Origin: RCIO01 sp040880025 | Lineage (GTDB): Bacteria > Pseudomonadota > Alphaproteobacteria > Rhizobiales > Rhizobiaceae | Length of the DNA: 64,000 nt | Assembly: GCA_040880025.1 (NCBI GenBank) | Contig: JBBDJD010000005.1 | Span: forward strand, 62,001-126,000 | Reading direction: 5' to 3' | Part shown: piece after piece, positions 17,306 through 26,621 of the stretch | Layout: the number at the start of each line of letters is the position of its first letter | Position numbering within the stretch: the stretch's first letter is position 1 | Notes under the pieces: generated by a model | Seen by the model: only the letters and a program-made list of their open reading frames with translations | Told to the model about the DNA's origin: nothing | The model's database searches: none | Program-made: the position numbers and the translations under genes

Positions 17306-18305
17306 AGCGAATCCTCGGATCGAGAATGCCGTAGAGGATGTCGGCGATGAGATTGAAGCCCACGATCAACACCGCGAAAATGAATGTGAGCGTCTGCACC
17401 ATGGGGATGTCGTAGGCATAGATAGCTGTGATCAGCAATTGCCCGATACCGTTCACCTTGAAGATCTGCTCGGTGATGATTGCCCCGCCGAAGATGCCGG
17501 GCACGCCGAGCGCGATGACGGTGATGACCGGGATCAGCGAATTGCGCAGCACATGCACGAGCACGACGACACTCTCGGTCATACCCTTGCCGCGTGCCGT
17601 GCGCACATAGTCCTGGTTCAGATTGTCGAGCATCGAAGCGCGCATGAAGCGCGAAATCTGTGCCGTCGTCTGAAGCGCCAGCACCATGACCGGCATTATC
17701 ATCTGCCTGAGCTGTACGACAAAGCTGTCCCAGTCAACGACCCGGTGCGTGGTGTCGTAGATCGATGGAAACCAGCCTAGATGGACGGAGAATATGACGA
17801 TCACCAGAACGCCGGTGAAGAAAGGCGGGACCGAATAGCCAACCATCGTCACGAAGGTGCCGGTCTGGTCAAACCAGGAATATTGCCGGTACGCGGAGAT
17901 GATACCGATCGGGACAGCAATCAGGATGCCGACCACATAGGACATGCCGACGACCCAGAGCGTTTGCGGCAGCCGCTGGACGATGGTGTCAAAAACCGGC
18001 GAGCGGCTCTGCCAGGAGATGACGCGCTGCGAATTCCCGGCAAGGTCCCAGCCGGTCATGCCTGAAAGGATGTGCAGCGGCTCATTGATGAGGAACTGCT
18101 TCAGCCACAGAATGTAGCGGATGTGGATCGGCTCACCGAGGCCGAGAGCGATACGTATCTTCTCTTTGACGTCCGGCGGCACCGTGAGCGGCATCTGTGC
18201 CGTGGGATCACCAGGCGCCAGGTCAAGAAGCAAGAAGATCGCTAGGCTGATGAACAGCAGCGTCGGCACCGCTATGAGAACCCGGCGGATGATAAAGTTC
18301 AGCAC
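17298..18305 (-). CDS. ABC transporter permease, DppB type (first dipeptide-type system)
   Basis: A 335-residue permease with the DppB/OppB layout: an N-terminal helix (LIAVPTLLFISLAIFLLLDL), a periplasmic stretch of about 80 residues, then five helices with the EAA-like loop DYVRTARGKGMTESVVVLVH near residue 235. It works with DppC as the membrane channel for peptides or similar solutes. It starts 72 bases after the binding-protein stop, separated from it by a stable hairpin, which may reduce permease expression relative to the binding protein. Confidence 0.92.
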
Positions 18306-18333
18306 GTTTCAGGTTCCCCACGGAGACGAGGAG

Positions 18334-18360
18334 CACGCCCCGGCCGGAGGCCGGGACGTG
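18334..18360 (-). terminator. Hairpin between binding protein and permease genes (attenuator or mRNA stabiliser)
   Basis: A 12-bp stem (one wobble pair) with a 3-base loop lies 17 bases after the stop of the binding-protein gene: CACGCCCCGGCC / GGCCGGGACGTG as seen on the plus strand. On the minus strand no T-run follows, so an RNA-stabilising or partial-termination role, common after binding-protein genes, fits better than full termination. Confidence 0.5.
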
Positions 18361-18377
18361 CATCTGTTTTTTGGCAA

Positions 18378-20084
18378 TTACTTGACGCGGTGCCAGTCCG
18401 CGACGTTCCACAGCTCGCTGTCCCAGGTGTTGAGGACGACACCGCCGAGCGAGTTGGCGTGAGCCGATACGCGGCCGCGATCGACCAGCGGAACAACGAC
18501 GTAGCTTTCCTTGGTCAGCATTTCGTTGAGCTTGCGGCCGATTTCGCCGCGCTTCTCGAGATCCGCAGTCTGGCCAAGCTCGGCAACCAGGGCGTCATAT
18601 TCCGGGTCGCAGTAGCGGTTGATGTTCTCACCCTGCCACTGCGTCGAAGGCTTCGGAGCCTTGGCGCAGGTGTGCTGGGCCAGATAGGCCTCCGGGTCGG
18701 TTCCGTCGAAGTTGTTGGCGTACATCTCGACGTCAGCGTAGAACTTCTGGAAGGTGTCCGGGGAGCCCGGATCGCCACCGAAGAAGACCGACGCGTCGAT
18801 GTTCTTCAGTTCAGATTCGACGCCAACATCCTGCCACCACTGCTTGATCAGGGCCTGGAAGTCCTGACGAACGGCGTTGGTGGAGGTCTGGTAGAGAAGC
18901 GAAAGCTTCTTGCCGTCCTTGTCGCGGATGCCGTCGCCATTGGTGTCGGTCCAGCCGGCTTCCTCAAGCAGCGCCTTGGCGCCCTCGATGTCCTGCGTCA
19001 GGCAGTCCGTGTTGTCGGAGGCATAGAGTTCCGGCGCCGGGACCAGGTTACAGGTCGGACGACCGGCCTGACCGTAGCCGATTTCGACCAGAAGGTCGCG
19101 GTCGATGGCCATGGACAGCGCCTTGCGCACTCTCAAGTCCGACAGAATCGGATGCGGGTGCGCCTCGGTCGCACGCTCCCCTTCCGGCAGGCTCGGCGAC
19201 GGGTCGGTCATGTTCATTTCGATGCGCTCGACGAGCGAACCGAATGCCGCGATCGGCGTGCCCTTTCCGGCTTCGGCCATATTGGCGAGCACGTCGGGAG
19301 CAAGCTGCAGGTTCCAGGCGTAGTCGAACTCGCCGGTTTCCAGAACGGCGCGTCCGGCCGCGGCCGCGTCGCCGCCGCCCTTGAAGGTGACCTTGGCGAA
19401 GGCCGGCTTGTCCGGATCCCGGTAGTTTTCGTTGGCTTCCAGGGTGATCACGTCGTTGGTGCGGAATTCCACGACCTTGAATGGTCCGGTGCCGATCGGA
19501 TTGAAGTTGGCTTCCGTGCACTCAGGCGCCTTGGCGCCCAGGCAATCCTGGAACTGCGCTTTCTGGATGATCGGCGACTGGCCGCCCATGAATGCCTGAT
19601 ATGGATAAGGCTTCGGCGAGTCGAACGTCACCTTGATGGTGAGATCGTCGAGCGCTTCGACGGATTTCACGCCCTCGAACTTGGCAAGCTGCGCGCAGCC
19701 GCCTTCAGGGTGCATGCAGTATTCGGCCGTGAACGCCACGTCGGCGGACGTCACCGGCGTGCCGTCCGACCACAAGAGCCCTTCCTTGAGCTTCCAGGTG
19801 ATCGAGGTCAGGTCCTCCGATACGCCGCCATTGCCGACGGTCGGGATTTCCTCGGCCAGATAGGGAACCAGGTTACCCTTTTCGTCGAAGCGGCCCAGCG
19901 GCTCGATGACGAGCGACGCGGACTCGATGTCCTTCGTGCCGCTCGACAGGTACGGGTTGAGGATCGACGGCGCCTGCCAGTAGATGATCTTGACTTCGCC
20001 GTCGGAGCCTCGCTCCGCATATGCCGTGGTCGCCACCGCGGCGGCAGCCACGGTACCGATCAACAGTGATCTGAACGTTTTCAT
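18378..20084 (-). CDS. Extracellular solute-binding protein family 5 (first dipeptide-type system)
   Basis: A 568-residue periplasmic binding protein of the DppA/OppA type. The Sec signal peptide MKTFRSLLIGTVAAAAVATTAYA is followed by the mature domain; family blocks such as GTGPFKVVEFRTNDVITLEANENY and VRKALSMAIDRDLLVE are clear. The substrate could be peptides, opines, polyols or other solutes; sequence does not decide. Upstream of it, 121 bases separate it from dppF, so it may also have its own promoter. The RutR-like box ahead of dppD hints at a nitrogen or pyrimidine-related role. Confidence 0.92.
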   Translation of the reverse strand: MKTFRSLLIGTVAAAAVATTAYAERGSDGEVKIIYWQAPSILNPYLSSGTKDIESASLVIEPLGRFDEKGNLVPYLAEEIPTVGNGGVSEDLTSITWKLKEGLLWSDGTPVTSADVAFTAEYCMHPEGGCAQLAKFEGVKSVEALDDLTIKVTFDSPKPYPYQAFMGGQSPIIQKAQFQDCLGAKAPECTEANFNPIGTGPFKVVEFRTNDVITLEANENYRDPDKPAFAKVTFKGGGDAAAAGRAVLETGEFDYAWNLQLAPDVLANMAEAGKGTPIAAFGSLVERIEMNMTDPSPSLPEGERATEAHPHPILSDLRVRKALSMAIDRDLLVEIGYGQAGRPTCNLVPAPELYASDNTDCLTQDIEGAKALLEEAGWTDTNGDGIRDKDGKKLSLLYQTSTNAVRQDFQALIKQWWQDVGVESELKNIDASVFFGGDPGSPDTFQKFYADVEMYANNFDGTDPEAYLAQHTCAKAPKPSTQWQGENINRYCDPEYDALVAELGQTADLEKRGEIGRKLNEMLTKESYVVVPLVDRGRVSAHANSLGGVVLNTWDSELWNVADWHRVK

Positions 20085-20205
20085 TTCATACTCCCATTAT
20101 CGTTGTTCCCGTTGAGGGGAATACAGTCCGCTGCCGGCGGGCGCTCTGCACCCATTCTCCGCTGCGGCCTGATCTCATTTCCGCACAAGTCTATTCCGTT
20201 GGCAA

Positions 20206-21243
20206 TCACTCCTGATTGTTATCTTTGATCTCTTCGGCGAAATGGCACGCCACCGAGCGACCATCGGCAAGGCTGCGCCAAAGCGGCTCTTCCGTGGCGC
20301 ATAAATCCTGCGCCCACGGGCAGCGGGTACGAAAGCGGCAGCCGGACGGCGGGTTGACCGCGTTGGGAATGTCGCCAGTCAGCAGGATGCGCCGGCGGTT
20401 GGCCTCGATCTTCGGGTCCGGAACTGGCACAGCCGAAAGCAGCGCCTTGGTGTAGGGATGTTTCGGCTTGAAGAAGAGCTGATCCACCGTTCCCAACTCG
20501 ACCATCTTGCCGAGATACATGACCGCGACGCGGGTCGCGATGTGGCGCACCATCGACAGGTCATGGCTTATGAAGAGGTAGGTTAGGCCGAGCTTCTTCT
20601 GAATATCCTGCAGAAGGTTCACCACCTGCGCCTGGATCGACACGTCGAGGGCCGCGATGGGCTCGTCGCAGACGATGAACTGCGGATCGAGCGCAAGCGC
20701 GCGGGCGATGCCGATGCGCTGGCGCTGGCCGCCCGAAAACTCGTGCGGATAGCGGTTGATGTAGTCGGGATTCAGGCCGACCGCATCGAGCAGTTCGCGA
20801 ACCCGGTCCTTGCGCGCCTTGCCCTTGAGGACGCCGTGCTCGATTAGCGGTTCGGCTATGATGGAGCCCACGGTCAGGCGCGGATTGAGCGAGGCCTGCG
20901 GGTCCTGGAAGATCATCTGCATGCGCGGACGCACCGCGCGAAGGGCGCCCGCATTGAGCTTGGCGATGTCCATGTCGTCAAAGCGTATGCGGCCGGCGGT
21001 CAGATCATAGAGGCGCAGCAGCGCGCGGCCTGTCGTCGATTTTCCGCAGCCGCTTTCGCCGACAAGGCCAAGCGTCTCGCCGCGCCTGATATCGAAGCTG
21101 ACGCCGTCGACGGCCTTCACCGCGCCGACCTGGCGGCGCAGGATTCCCTTGTAGACGGGGAAGTGGACGGTAAGGCCCTCAATGTCGACGAGTGTATCGG
21201 CCGCGACCTTTTCCCTGCTGAACACCATCGCTTCAGCGGCCAT
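20206..21243 (-). CDS. ABC transporter ATPase, DppF type (first dipeptide-type system)
   Basis: A 345-residue ATPase with Walker A GESGCGKST, Q-loop FQDPQASLNPRLTVG, signature FSGGQRQRIGIARAL and Walker B FIVCDEPIAALD. The C-terminus has the oligopeptide-transport extension with cysteines (SGCRFRTRCPWAQDLC), which binds an iron-sulfur cluster in some relatives. I chose ATG 21243 (MAAEAMVF) with GGAGG six bases upstream; it overlaps the dppD stop by 11 bases, so translation is probably coupled to dppD. A frame extension to 21258 has no support. Confidence 0.92.
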   Translation of the reverse strand: MAAEAMVFSREKVAADTLVDIEGLTVHFPVYKGILRRQVGAVKAVDGVSFDIRRGETLGLVGESGCGKSTTGRALLRLYDLTAGRIRFDDMDIAKLNAGALRAVRPRMQMIFQDPQASLNPRLTVGSIIAEPLIEHGVLKGKARKDRVRELLDAVGLNPDYINRYPHEFSGGQRQRIGIARALALDPQFIVCDEPIAALDVSIQAQVVNLLQDIQKKLGLTYLFISHDLSMVRHIATRVAVMYLGKMVELGTVDQLFFKPKHPYTKALLSAVPVPDPKIEANRRRILLTGDIPNAVNPPSGCRFRTRCPWAQDLCATEEPLWRSLADGRSVACHFAEEIKDNNQE

Positions 21244-22237
21244 TCGGCGCCTCCGCATTCGCGGATTCCAGCCAGCAGGCGACGTCGTGGCCCGTCGCCA
21301 CCCTCAACAGCGGCGGGTCCTCCACGCGGCATCTGTCGAACGCATGCCGGCAGCGCGGAGCGAACGGGCATGAGGAGGGTTGCGCCATCAGCAGCGGCGG
21401 CTGACCGCTGATCGAGCGCAAGCGCTCGTTGGCTTCGTGCCGTCCGGGCAGCGATTCCAGCAGAGCTTGCGTGTAAGGGTGACGCGGATGTTCGAACAGC
21501 TCACCGACGCGCGCCTGTTCGACTATCTGGCCGCCATACATGACCATGATGCGGTCGGCGATGCCTGCGGCAACACCGAGATCGTGCGTTACCCAGATGA
21601 TCGCCATGCCGAGTTTGTGGCGCAGTTCGCGCACGAGCTCCAGAATCTGCGCCTGGACCGTCACATCGAGCGCGGTGGTCGGCTCATCGGCAATCAGCAC
21701 CTTGGGATCGCAGGAGAGCGCAATGGCGATCATGACGCGCTGGCGCATGCCGCCGGAGAACTGGTGCGGATAGTCGTCCAGCCGGTCCGTTGCGGCCGGA
21801 ATCCCGACGAGTTCGAGCAATTCGGCGGCGCGCTTGCGGGCGCGGGCCTTCGACATCCCCATGTGCTTGCGCAGCGGCTCCATGATCTGGAAGCCGATTG
21901 TGAAGACCGGGTTGAGCGAGGTTAGAGGGTCCTGAAAGATGAAGCCGATACGGGCTCCGCGCACATCGCGTATCTCGGATTGCGACAGCTTGACCAGATC
22001 GCGATTCTGAAAAATCACCTGTCCGGCCGCGATGTCGGCCGGCGGCATCGGCAGGAGCTGCAACAGCGACATCATGGTGACGCTCTTGCCGGAGCCGCTT
22101 TCGCCGACGACGCAAAGCAGCTCGCCTTCCTCCACATGGAAGCTGACGCCATTGACTGCGTGAACCTCGCCGTCCTGCGTATGAAAGACGGTCTTCAGGT
22201 CACGGACTTCGAGAACCTGACTGATGGCCTACCCCAT
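21233..22237 (-). CDS. ABC transporter ATPase, DppD type, with in-frame amber codon at position 3
   Basis: An ATPase of normal DppD design: Walker A GESGSGKS, signature FSGGMRQRVMIAIAL, Walker B LIADEPTTALD and the C-terminal Cys-rich CPFAPRCRHAFDRC block. The start is abnormal. A well-placed Shine-Dalgarno (GGGAG, 22247-22243) precedes ATG at 22237-22235, but the reading frame runs ATG-GGG-TAG and then continues with a perfect DppD N-terminus (QVLEVRDLKTVFHTQ). No ATG, GTG or TTG occurs in frame before GTG 22135, and starting there would give 300 residues lacking the first strands (about 33 residues) before Walker A. A single C-to-T change (CAG to TAG), a sequencing error, or a rare AUC/CUG start could explain it. 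Downstream dppF overlaps this gene and may suffer from polarity. Confidence 0.8.
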
Positions 22238-22910
22238 TTAAGCTCCCGATGGACCACCGGGCATGTTCCCCGCCGCCCGTGTTTTGATCACCGGTTACGG
22301 CGCGGGCATCTGACCATCTGGTCAAAAAGAATTCAAGCGATGAATGCCGCGATGCCTCTTCACGCTGGGGAATGGATCGAAAGTTGCCGGGGACCCATCA
22401 ATATTGCCGAAAGATTTCCGCGCCGCGCGCGATAGCGAACGGATATTGCTCACCCAACACTGGCGCGGATGAAGGGAACCGCCCGTCCCGATGGCTCGGC
22501 CCGAGGGTTCGTAGGCGACGAGCATTTCCGGCTTTACCTTAACGTGGTGAGTGCGGGCGGGTTTTTCTTGATTGGCGACTTGGCCCCGTTGTAAAACTTG
22601 AGAAGATTATTTATAAGTAATTATGAATATACAAGAAATATAACTTTGTGTGTCAACAATACTATGTGTCGATGATTTAGATATGTTTTATATATCAGGC
22701 GATCTTGCGTGTCGCAATTTGAATGAAATCCGGCGTAATTTCCAATCCAAGCGAACGCAATACAATTCCTGATCAATGACTAGCGCGGCGGTTGCCCGCA
22801 TATGAGGGGCCTATACATTCAGGTCGCTCGGTCAAATTTGATTGTCGAACGCGAATGCCTTAGGGTTGGGCAAGACAGGCAAACGCGCACTAATACGCGG
22901 GGAGAAAGAT
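22238..22910. other. Long intergenic control region between dppD and potA
   Basis: No convincing gene lies in these 670 bases. They hold the dppD ribosome binding site (22243-22247), a near-perfect RutR-like palindrome (22310-22325), and an AT-rich island at about 22590-22760 that stands out from the GC-rich surroundings and probably carries promoter elements for the rightward pot operon. Short open frames such as the one at 22322-22525 on the minus strand have no family resemblance or ribosome binding site. No tRNA or known riboswitch was recognised. Confidence 0.6.
22310..22325. promoter_or_regulatory. RutR-like operator upstream of the dppD operon
   Basis: On the minus strand the sequence is TTGACCAGATGGTCAG, matching 13 of 14 defined positions of the E. 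coli RutR box TTGACCA-NN-TGGTCAA as I recall it; the core TGACCA-TC-TGGTCA is a perfect palindrome. It lies about 73-88 bases upstream of the dppD ATG. A RutR homologue is encoded at 59017-59649. Confidence 0.6.
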
Positions 22911-24065
22911 TTGAACGATGTAAGCGAGCTGGTAACGGCTCCGGGATCAAAGACGAGTGCCGGAAAAGGCTCCCCCGAAGATGCCATGGTGCTCTTCGAC
23001 CAAGTGCAGAAGTCCTATGACGGGGAAACCCTCGTCGTCAAAAATCTCAATCTCGGCATCGCCAAGGGCGAATTCCTGACGATGCTCGGCCCTTCCGGGT
23101 CAGGCAAGACAACCTGCCTGATGATGGTCGCCGGGTTCGAAGCCGCCACACACGGTGAGATCTATCTCAACGGACGACCGATCAACAGCGTGCCTCCGCA
23201 CAAGCGCGGCATCGGCATGGTGTTCCAGAATTACGCGCTGTTTCCGCACATGACGATCGCCGAGAATCTGGCCTTTCCGCTGCAGGTGCGCGGCGTCAAC
23301 AAGGCGGATACGGAAAAGAAGGTTCAGCGTGCCCTCGACATGGTGCAGATGGGAGAGGGAGGCTTTCACGGCCGCCGGCCCGCGCAGCTGTCGGGCGGCC
23401 AGCAGCAGCGTGTGGCGCTGGCCCGTGCGCTGGTGTTCGAGCCGGAACTGGTGCTGATGGATGAACCGCTGGGCGCGCTCGACAAGCAGCTGCGCGAGCA
23501 CATGCAGTTCGAAATCAAGCACATCCATGAATCGCTCGGCGTCACGGTGATTTACGTGACGCACGACCAGAGCGAAGCGCTGACCATGTCGGACCGGATC
23601 GCTGTGTTCAATGACGGCGTTATCCAGCAGCTGGCGCCGCCGGAGGTGCTCTATGAGAAGCCGGATAATGCTTTCGTCGCCCAGTTCATCGGCGAGAACA
23701 ACACGCTTCACGGAAAAATGAAGTCGGTCAATGACGGTATCGCCAAAGTGGAACTGACCGACGGCGAGATGGTCCAGGCTCTCGCAATCAATGCGGGACC
23801 GGGCGAACGCACCCAGCTTTCCATCCGGCCGGAGCGTGTCGAGATCGACCCCGACGAGAGCGTCACGGACCACACCGTGACGGGACGCGTCGAGGAAGTG
23901 ATTTATCTCGGTGACCATATCCGCACCCGCATGACGGTGGCTGGCAACAGCGACTTCGTCGTGAAGACCCGGAATCGACTCGGCGCGCGCCGGTTCAAGT
24001 CCGGCGAAATGGTCAGGGTCGGCTGGGCGACCGAGGACTGCCGGGCGCTCGATCGCGGCGCCTGA
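22911..24065 (+). CDS. potA: ABC transporter ATPase, spermidine/putrescine (PotA) type
   Basis: An ATPase of the polyamine/Fe3+/sulfate group: Walker A GPSGSGKTT at about residue 60, Q-loop FQNYALFPHMTI, signature LSGGQQQRVALARAL near 160, Walker B LVLMDEPLGALD, and a C-terminal TOBE domain (IRPERVEID...). I chose TTG 22911 because GGGGAG lies at ideal distance ahead of it; ATG 22986 would start just before the first strand, and a TTG at 22842 has no ribosome binding site. First gene of potA-potD-potB-potC. The substrate may be a polyamine or another small cationic or carboxylate solute. Confidence 0.85.
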   Translation: MNDVSELVTAPGSKTSAGKGSPEDAMVLFDQVQKSYDGETLVVKNLNLGIAKGEFLTMLGPSGSGKTTCLMMVAGFEAATHGEIYLNGRPINSVPPHKRGIGMVFQNYALFPHMTIAENLAFPLQVRGVNKADTEKKVQRALDMVQMGEGGFHGRRPAQLSGGQQQRVALARALVFEPELVLMDEPLGALDKQLREHMQFEIKHIHESLGVTVIYVTHDQSEALTMSDRIAVFNDGVIQQLAPPEVLYEKPDNAFVAQFIGENNTLHGKMKSVNDGIAKVELTDGEMVQALAINAGPGERTQLSIRPERVEIDPDESVTDHTVTGRVEEVIYLGDHIRTRMTVAGNSDFVVKTRNRLGARRFKSGEMVRVGWATEDCRALDRGA

Positions 24066-24178
24066 CACCCGAACAGGCCCTGCCGGCGGGTCTCAAAGAA
24101 CAAGCGGAAGGCCGGCTCAAACTCACTTTGAGTGTCAATTTCGCAGACTACCAGAAAATAAAGAAGGAAGGTAAAGAT

Positions 24179-25267
24179 ATGAAAAGGTTACTTATTTTGA
24201 CCGCATCGGCCGCCGCGATTGCGGCTGGCGCAGCGATCGCGCAGGACAATGAATTGATCATTGTCTCGTGGGGCGGCGCGTACAGCAACTCGCAGATCAA
24301 GGCTTATCACGAGCCCTATACCGAGAAGACCGGGGTCAAGATCCTCAATGAGGACAAGTCGGCCAACGCGCTTGCGGGCATCCGCTCGCAGGTGGAAGCC
24401 GGCAATGTCACCTGGGATGTCGTCGACATGCTGCAGGCCGACGCACAGCGTGCCTGCGACGAGGGTCTGGTGCTTGAGATCGACCACGACGAGTGGCTCG
24501 CGCCTGCTCCGGACGGCACGCCTGCCTCGGAGGACTTCATCGAGGGCACGCTCGGCCCCTGCTTCATTCCGCAGATCCTTTACGCCACCATGTTCGCCTA
24601 CAACACCGAGGCGTTTCCGGATGGCGGTCCGCAGACTCTCGAGGACGTCTGGGACCTCGAGAAGTTCCCGGGCAGCCGTTCGCTGCAGCAGATCCCGCAG
24701 AAGAATCTCGAATGGGCCCTGATCGCCGACGGCGTTGAAACCGACCAGGTCTACGAAGTGCTCGCCACTCCGGAAGGCCAGGACCGGGCGTTCGCCAAGC
24801 TCGACGAGATCAAGGGCAACGTGATCTGGTGGACTGAAGGCGCACAGCCTCCGCAGATGCTGGCCGATCGGGAAGTGGTCATCGCGACTGCTTACAACGG
24901 CCGTATCTTCAACGCGCAGGTCAATGAGGACCAGCCTTTCGAGATCATGTGGGATCACCAGATGTTCGAGACCGACGGCTGGGTTGTTCCGGTCGACACG
25001 GGTAACGAGGAGACCATCAAGGACTATCTCCGCTTCGCTACCGATACGCAGCGTCTCGCTGACCAGGCGAAGTACATTTCCTATGGCCCGGCCCGCAATT
25101 CGTCAGCGTCGGAAGTCGGCATGTTCGAAGGCACCGACATCGACATGAAGCCGCATATGCCGACCAGCCCGGAAAACCTGAAGACGGCGATCCCGTTCGA
25201 CGTCCAGTTCTGGGCTGACTACGGCGACTCGCTTGAAGAGCGCTTCAACGCCTGGGTTGCCGGCTGA
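24179..25267 (+). CDS. potD: Polyamine-type periplasmic binding protein (PotD family)
   Basis: A 362-residue binding protein with a Sec signal peptide (MKRLLILTASAAAIAAGAAIAQ) and a mature domain starting NELIIVSWGGAYSNSQIKAY, typical of the PotD/PotF/IdiA-like group. The ATG at 24179 has GGAAGG upstream; a longer in-frame start at 24128 would place a hydrophilic stretch before the signal peptide. It lies 113 bases after potA and 75 before potB, and a hairpin follows its stop. Substrate identity cannot be read from the sequence with confidence. Confidence 0.9.
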   Translation: MKRLLILTASAAAIAAGAAIAQDNELIIVSWGGAYSNSQIKAYHEPYTEKTGVKILNEDKSANALAGIRSQVEAGNVTWDVVDMLQADAQRACDEGLVLEIDHDEWLAPAPDGTPASEDFIEGTLGPCFIPQILYATMFAYNTEAFPDGGPQTLEDVWDLEKFPGSRSLQQIPQKNLEWALIADGVETDQVYEVLATPEGQDRAFAKLDEIKGNVIWWTEGAQPPQMLADREVVIATAYNGRIFNAQVNEDQPFEIMWDHQMFETDGWVVPVDTGNEETIKDYLRFATDTQRLADQAKYISYGPARNSSASEVGMFEGTDIDMKPHMPTSPENLKTAIPFDVQFWADYGDSLEERFNAWVAG

Positions 25268-25285
25268 TAGCAGCACCCACTACCG

Positions 25286-25311
25286 GAACGGGGCGCTCCG
25301 GCGCCCCGTTC
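25286..25311 (+). terminator. Hairpin between potD and potB
   Basis: Perfect 11-bp stem GAACGGGGCGC / GCGCCCCGTTC with a tccg tetraloop, 18 bases after the potD stop. Only TTC follows, so it is likely an RNA-protecting or attenuating structure that raises binding protein over permease expression. Confidence 0.6.
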
Positions 25312-25342
25312 TTCAAGTACTTCAAACGGGCGGACGGGAATC

Positions 25343-26611
25343 ATGGCATCGCGCGATAGACCACAGAAGCAGGAACTGTTGCTCGCGGCGGACGGCACGC
25401 CGCTCAAGACCGCGCTCAGGCGCTCGCAGGCGATCGAGCGTCGCCGCGCCTTCATGCTGGTCGCGCCGCTCTTGTTTTTTCTGCTGATCGTGTTCGTGGT
25501 GCCCATCATCGCGATGACGTGGCGTTCCGTCCACAATCCCGAGATCCGAGATTATCTGCCGCAGACCGCCGCCGCCCTGCAGGAATGGGACGAAGAGGAC
25601 GTACCGCCCGAGCCGGTCTTCCAGGGCATGGCGGCCGACATGATCGTCGGTGTCGAGAAGCGAACCATCGGACGAGCGGCCGCGCGCATAAACCGCGAAA
25701 TCCCGGGTGCACGCAGCACCATGATGCGCACCTCCAGGGAGGTCGATGAATGGTCGGCGCCTTACCGGGAGAAGTTCCTCGATCTCGACGAAGACTGGGC
25801 CAATCTTGAATTCTGGCGCATCCTGAAGCGCGAATCGCGCGTGGTCACGCCGACCTATTATCTGCTGGCCGTGGATTATGAATACAATTCGCAGGGGGAA
25901 ATCGCTCCGCGCCCGGAAGTCTACCAGATATACAAACAGCTGTTTTTCCGAACGGCCTGGATGAGCCTCCTTATCACCGGCCTTTGCATCGTGCTCGCCT
26001 ATCCGATCTCGTACCTGATTGCCACGCAGCCGGCGCGCACCGCCAATCTCCTTCTCATCCTCGTGCTGCTGCCTTTCTGGACGTCGCTCCTTGTCCGGAC
26101 ATCGGCCTGGATCGTGCTCTTGCAGCAGCAGGGCGTGATCAATGAAATGCTGGTTGCGCTGGGGATCATCGACCCCAGCGGCAGGCTCAGGATGATCTAC
26201 AACAGTACCGGCACGATCGTGGCCATGACGCACATCTTGCTGCCGTTCATGGTGCTGCCGCTCTATTCGGTCATGAAGACCATTCCGCCGAGCTATCTGC
26301 GTGCCGCCAAGTCGCTTGGCGCGCACCCGTTCCGCGCCTGGTGGCGGGTCTACTTCCCGCTGACCGTTCCAGGACTCGCGGCGGGTTGTATCCTCGTGTT
26401 CATTCTGGCGATCGGCTACTACATCACGCCGGCGCTGGTGGGCGGCGACAGCGGCATCTTCATCTCCAACCTGATCGCCGACAACATGCAGGGCTCGAGT
26501 GCACAGCTGAAGCTCGCGTCGGCCCTTGCGACGATCCTGCTCGTCGCCGTGCTGCTGGTATATTGGGCATTCAACAAGCTCGTCGGCGTCGACAAGCTGA
26601 AGTTCGGTTAG
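25343..26611 (+). CDS. potB: ABC transporter permease, PotB type, with large periplasmic insertion
   Basis: A 422-residue permease, clearly longer than typical PotB (about 280-300). After a first helix at residues 36-58 comes a hydrophilic segment of roughly 140 residues (about 62-200, including WDEEDVPPEPVF and WANLEFWRILKRES) before the usual five helices. The EAA-like loop (SYLRAAKSLGAHPFRAWWRVYFPL) lies near residue 325. The insertion should face the periplasm and may help receive the binding protein. The gene is 10 bases ahead of potC. Confidence 0.9.
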   Translation: MASRDRPQKQELLLAADGTPLKTALRRSQAIERRRAFMLVAPLLFFLLIVFVVPIIAMTWRSVHNPEIRDYLPQTAAALQEWDEEDVPPEPVFQGMAADMIVGVEKRTIGRAAARINREIPGARSTMMRTSREVDEWSAPYREKFLDLDEDWANLEFWRILKRESRVVTPTYYLLAVDYEYNSQGEIAPRPEVYQIYKQLFFRTAWMSLLITGLCIVLAYPISYLIATQPARTANLLLILVLLPFWTSLLVRTSAWIVLLQQQGVINEMLVALGIIDPSGRLRMIYNSTGTIVAMTHILLPFMVLPLYSVMKTIPPSYLRAAKSLGAHPFRAWWRVYFPLTVPGLAAGCILVFILAIGYYITPALVGGDSGIFISNLIADNMQGSSAQLKLASALATILLVAVLLVYWAFNKLVGVDKLKFG

Positions 26612-26621
26612 GGGGCGAGCG

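Noticed and set aside
22322..22525. 67-codon minus-strand open frame in the dppD-potA gap
   Set aside because: No ribosome binding site, no family resemblance, and overlap with the RutR-like palindrome.
22822..22840. GGTCAAATTTGATTG before potA as a RutR site
   Set aside because: Only one half-site (GGTCAA) is present; the other half matches poorly.
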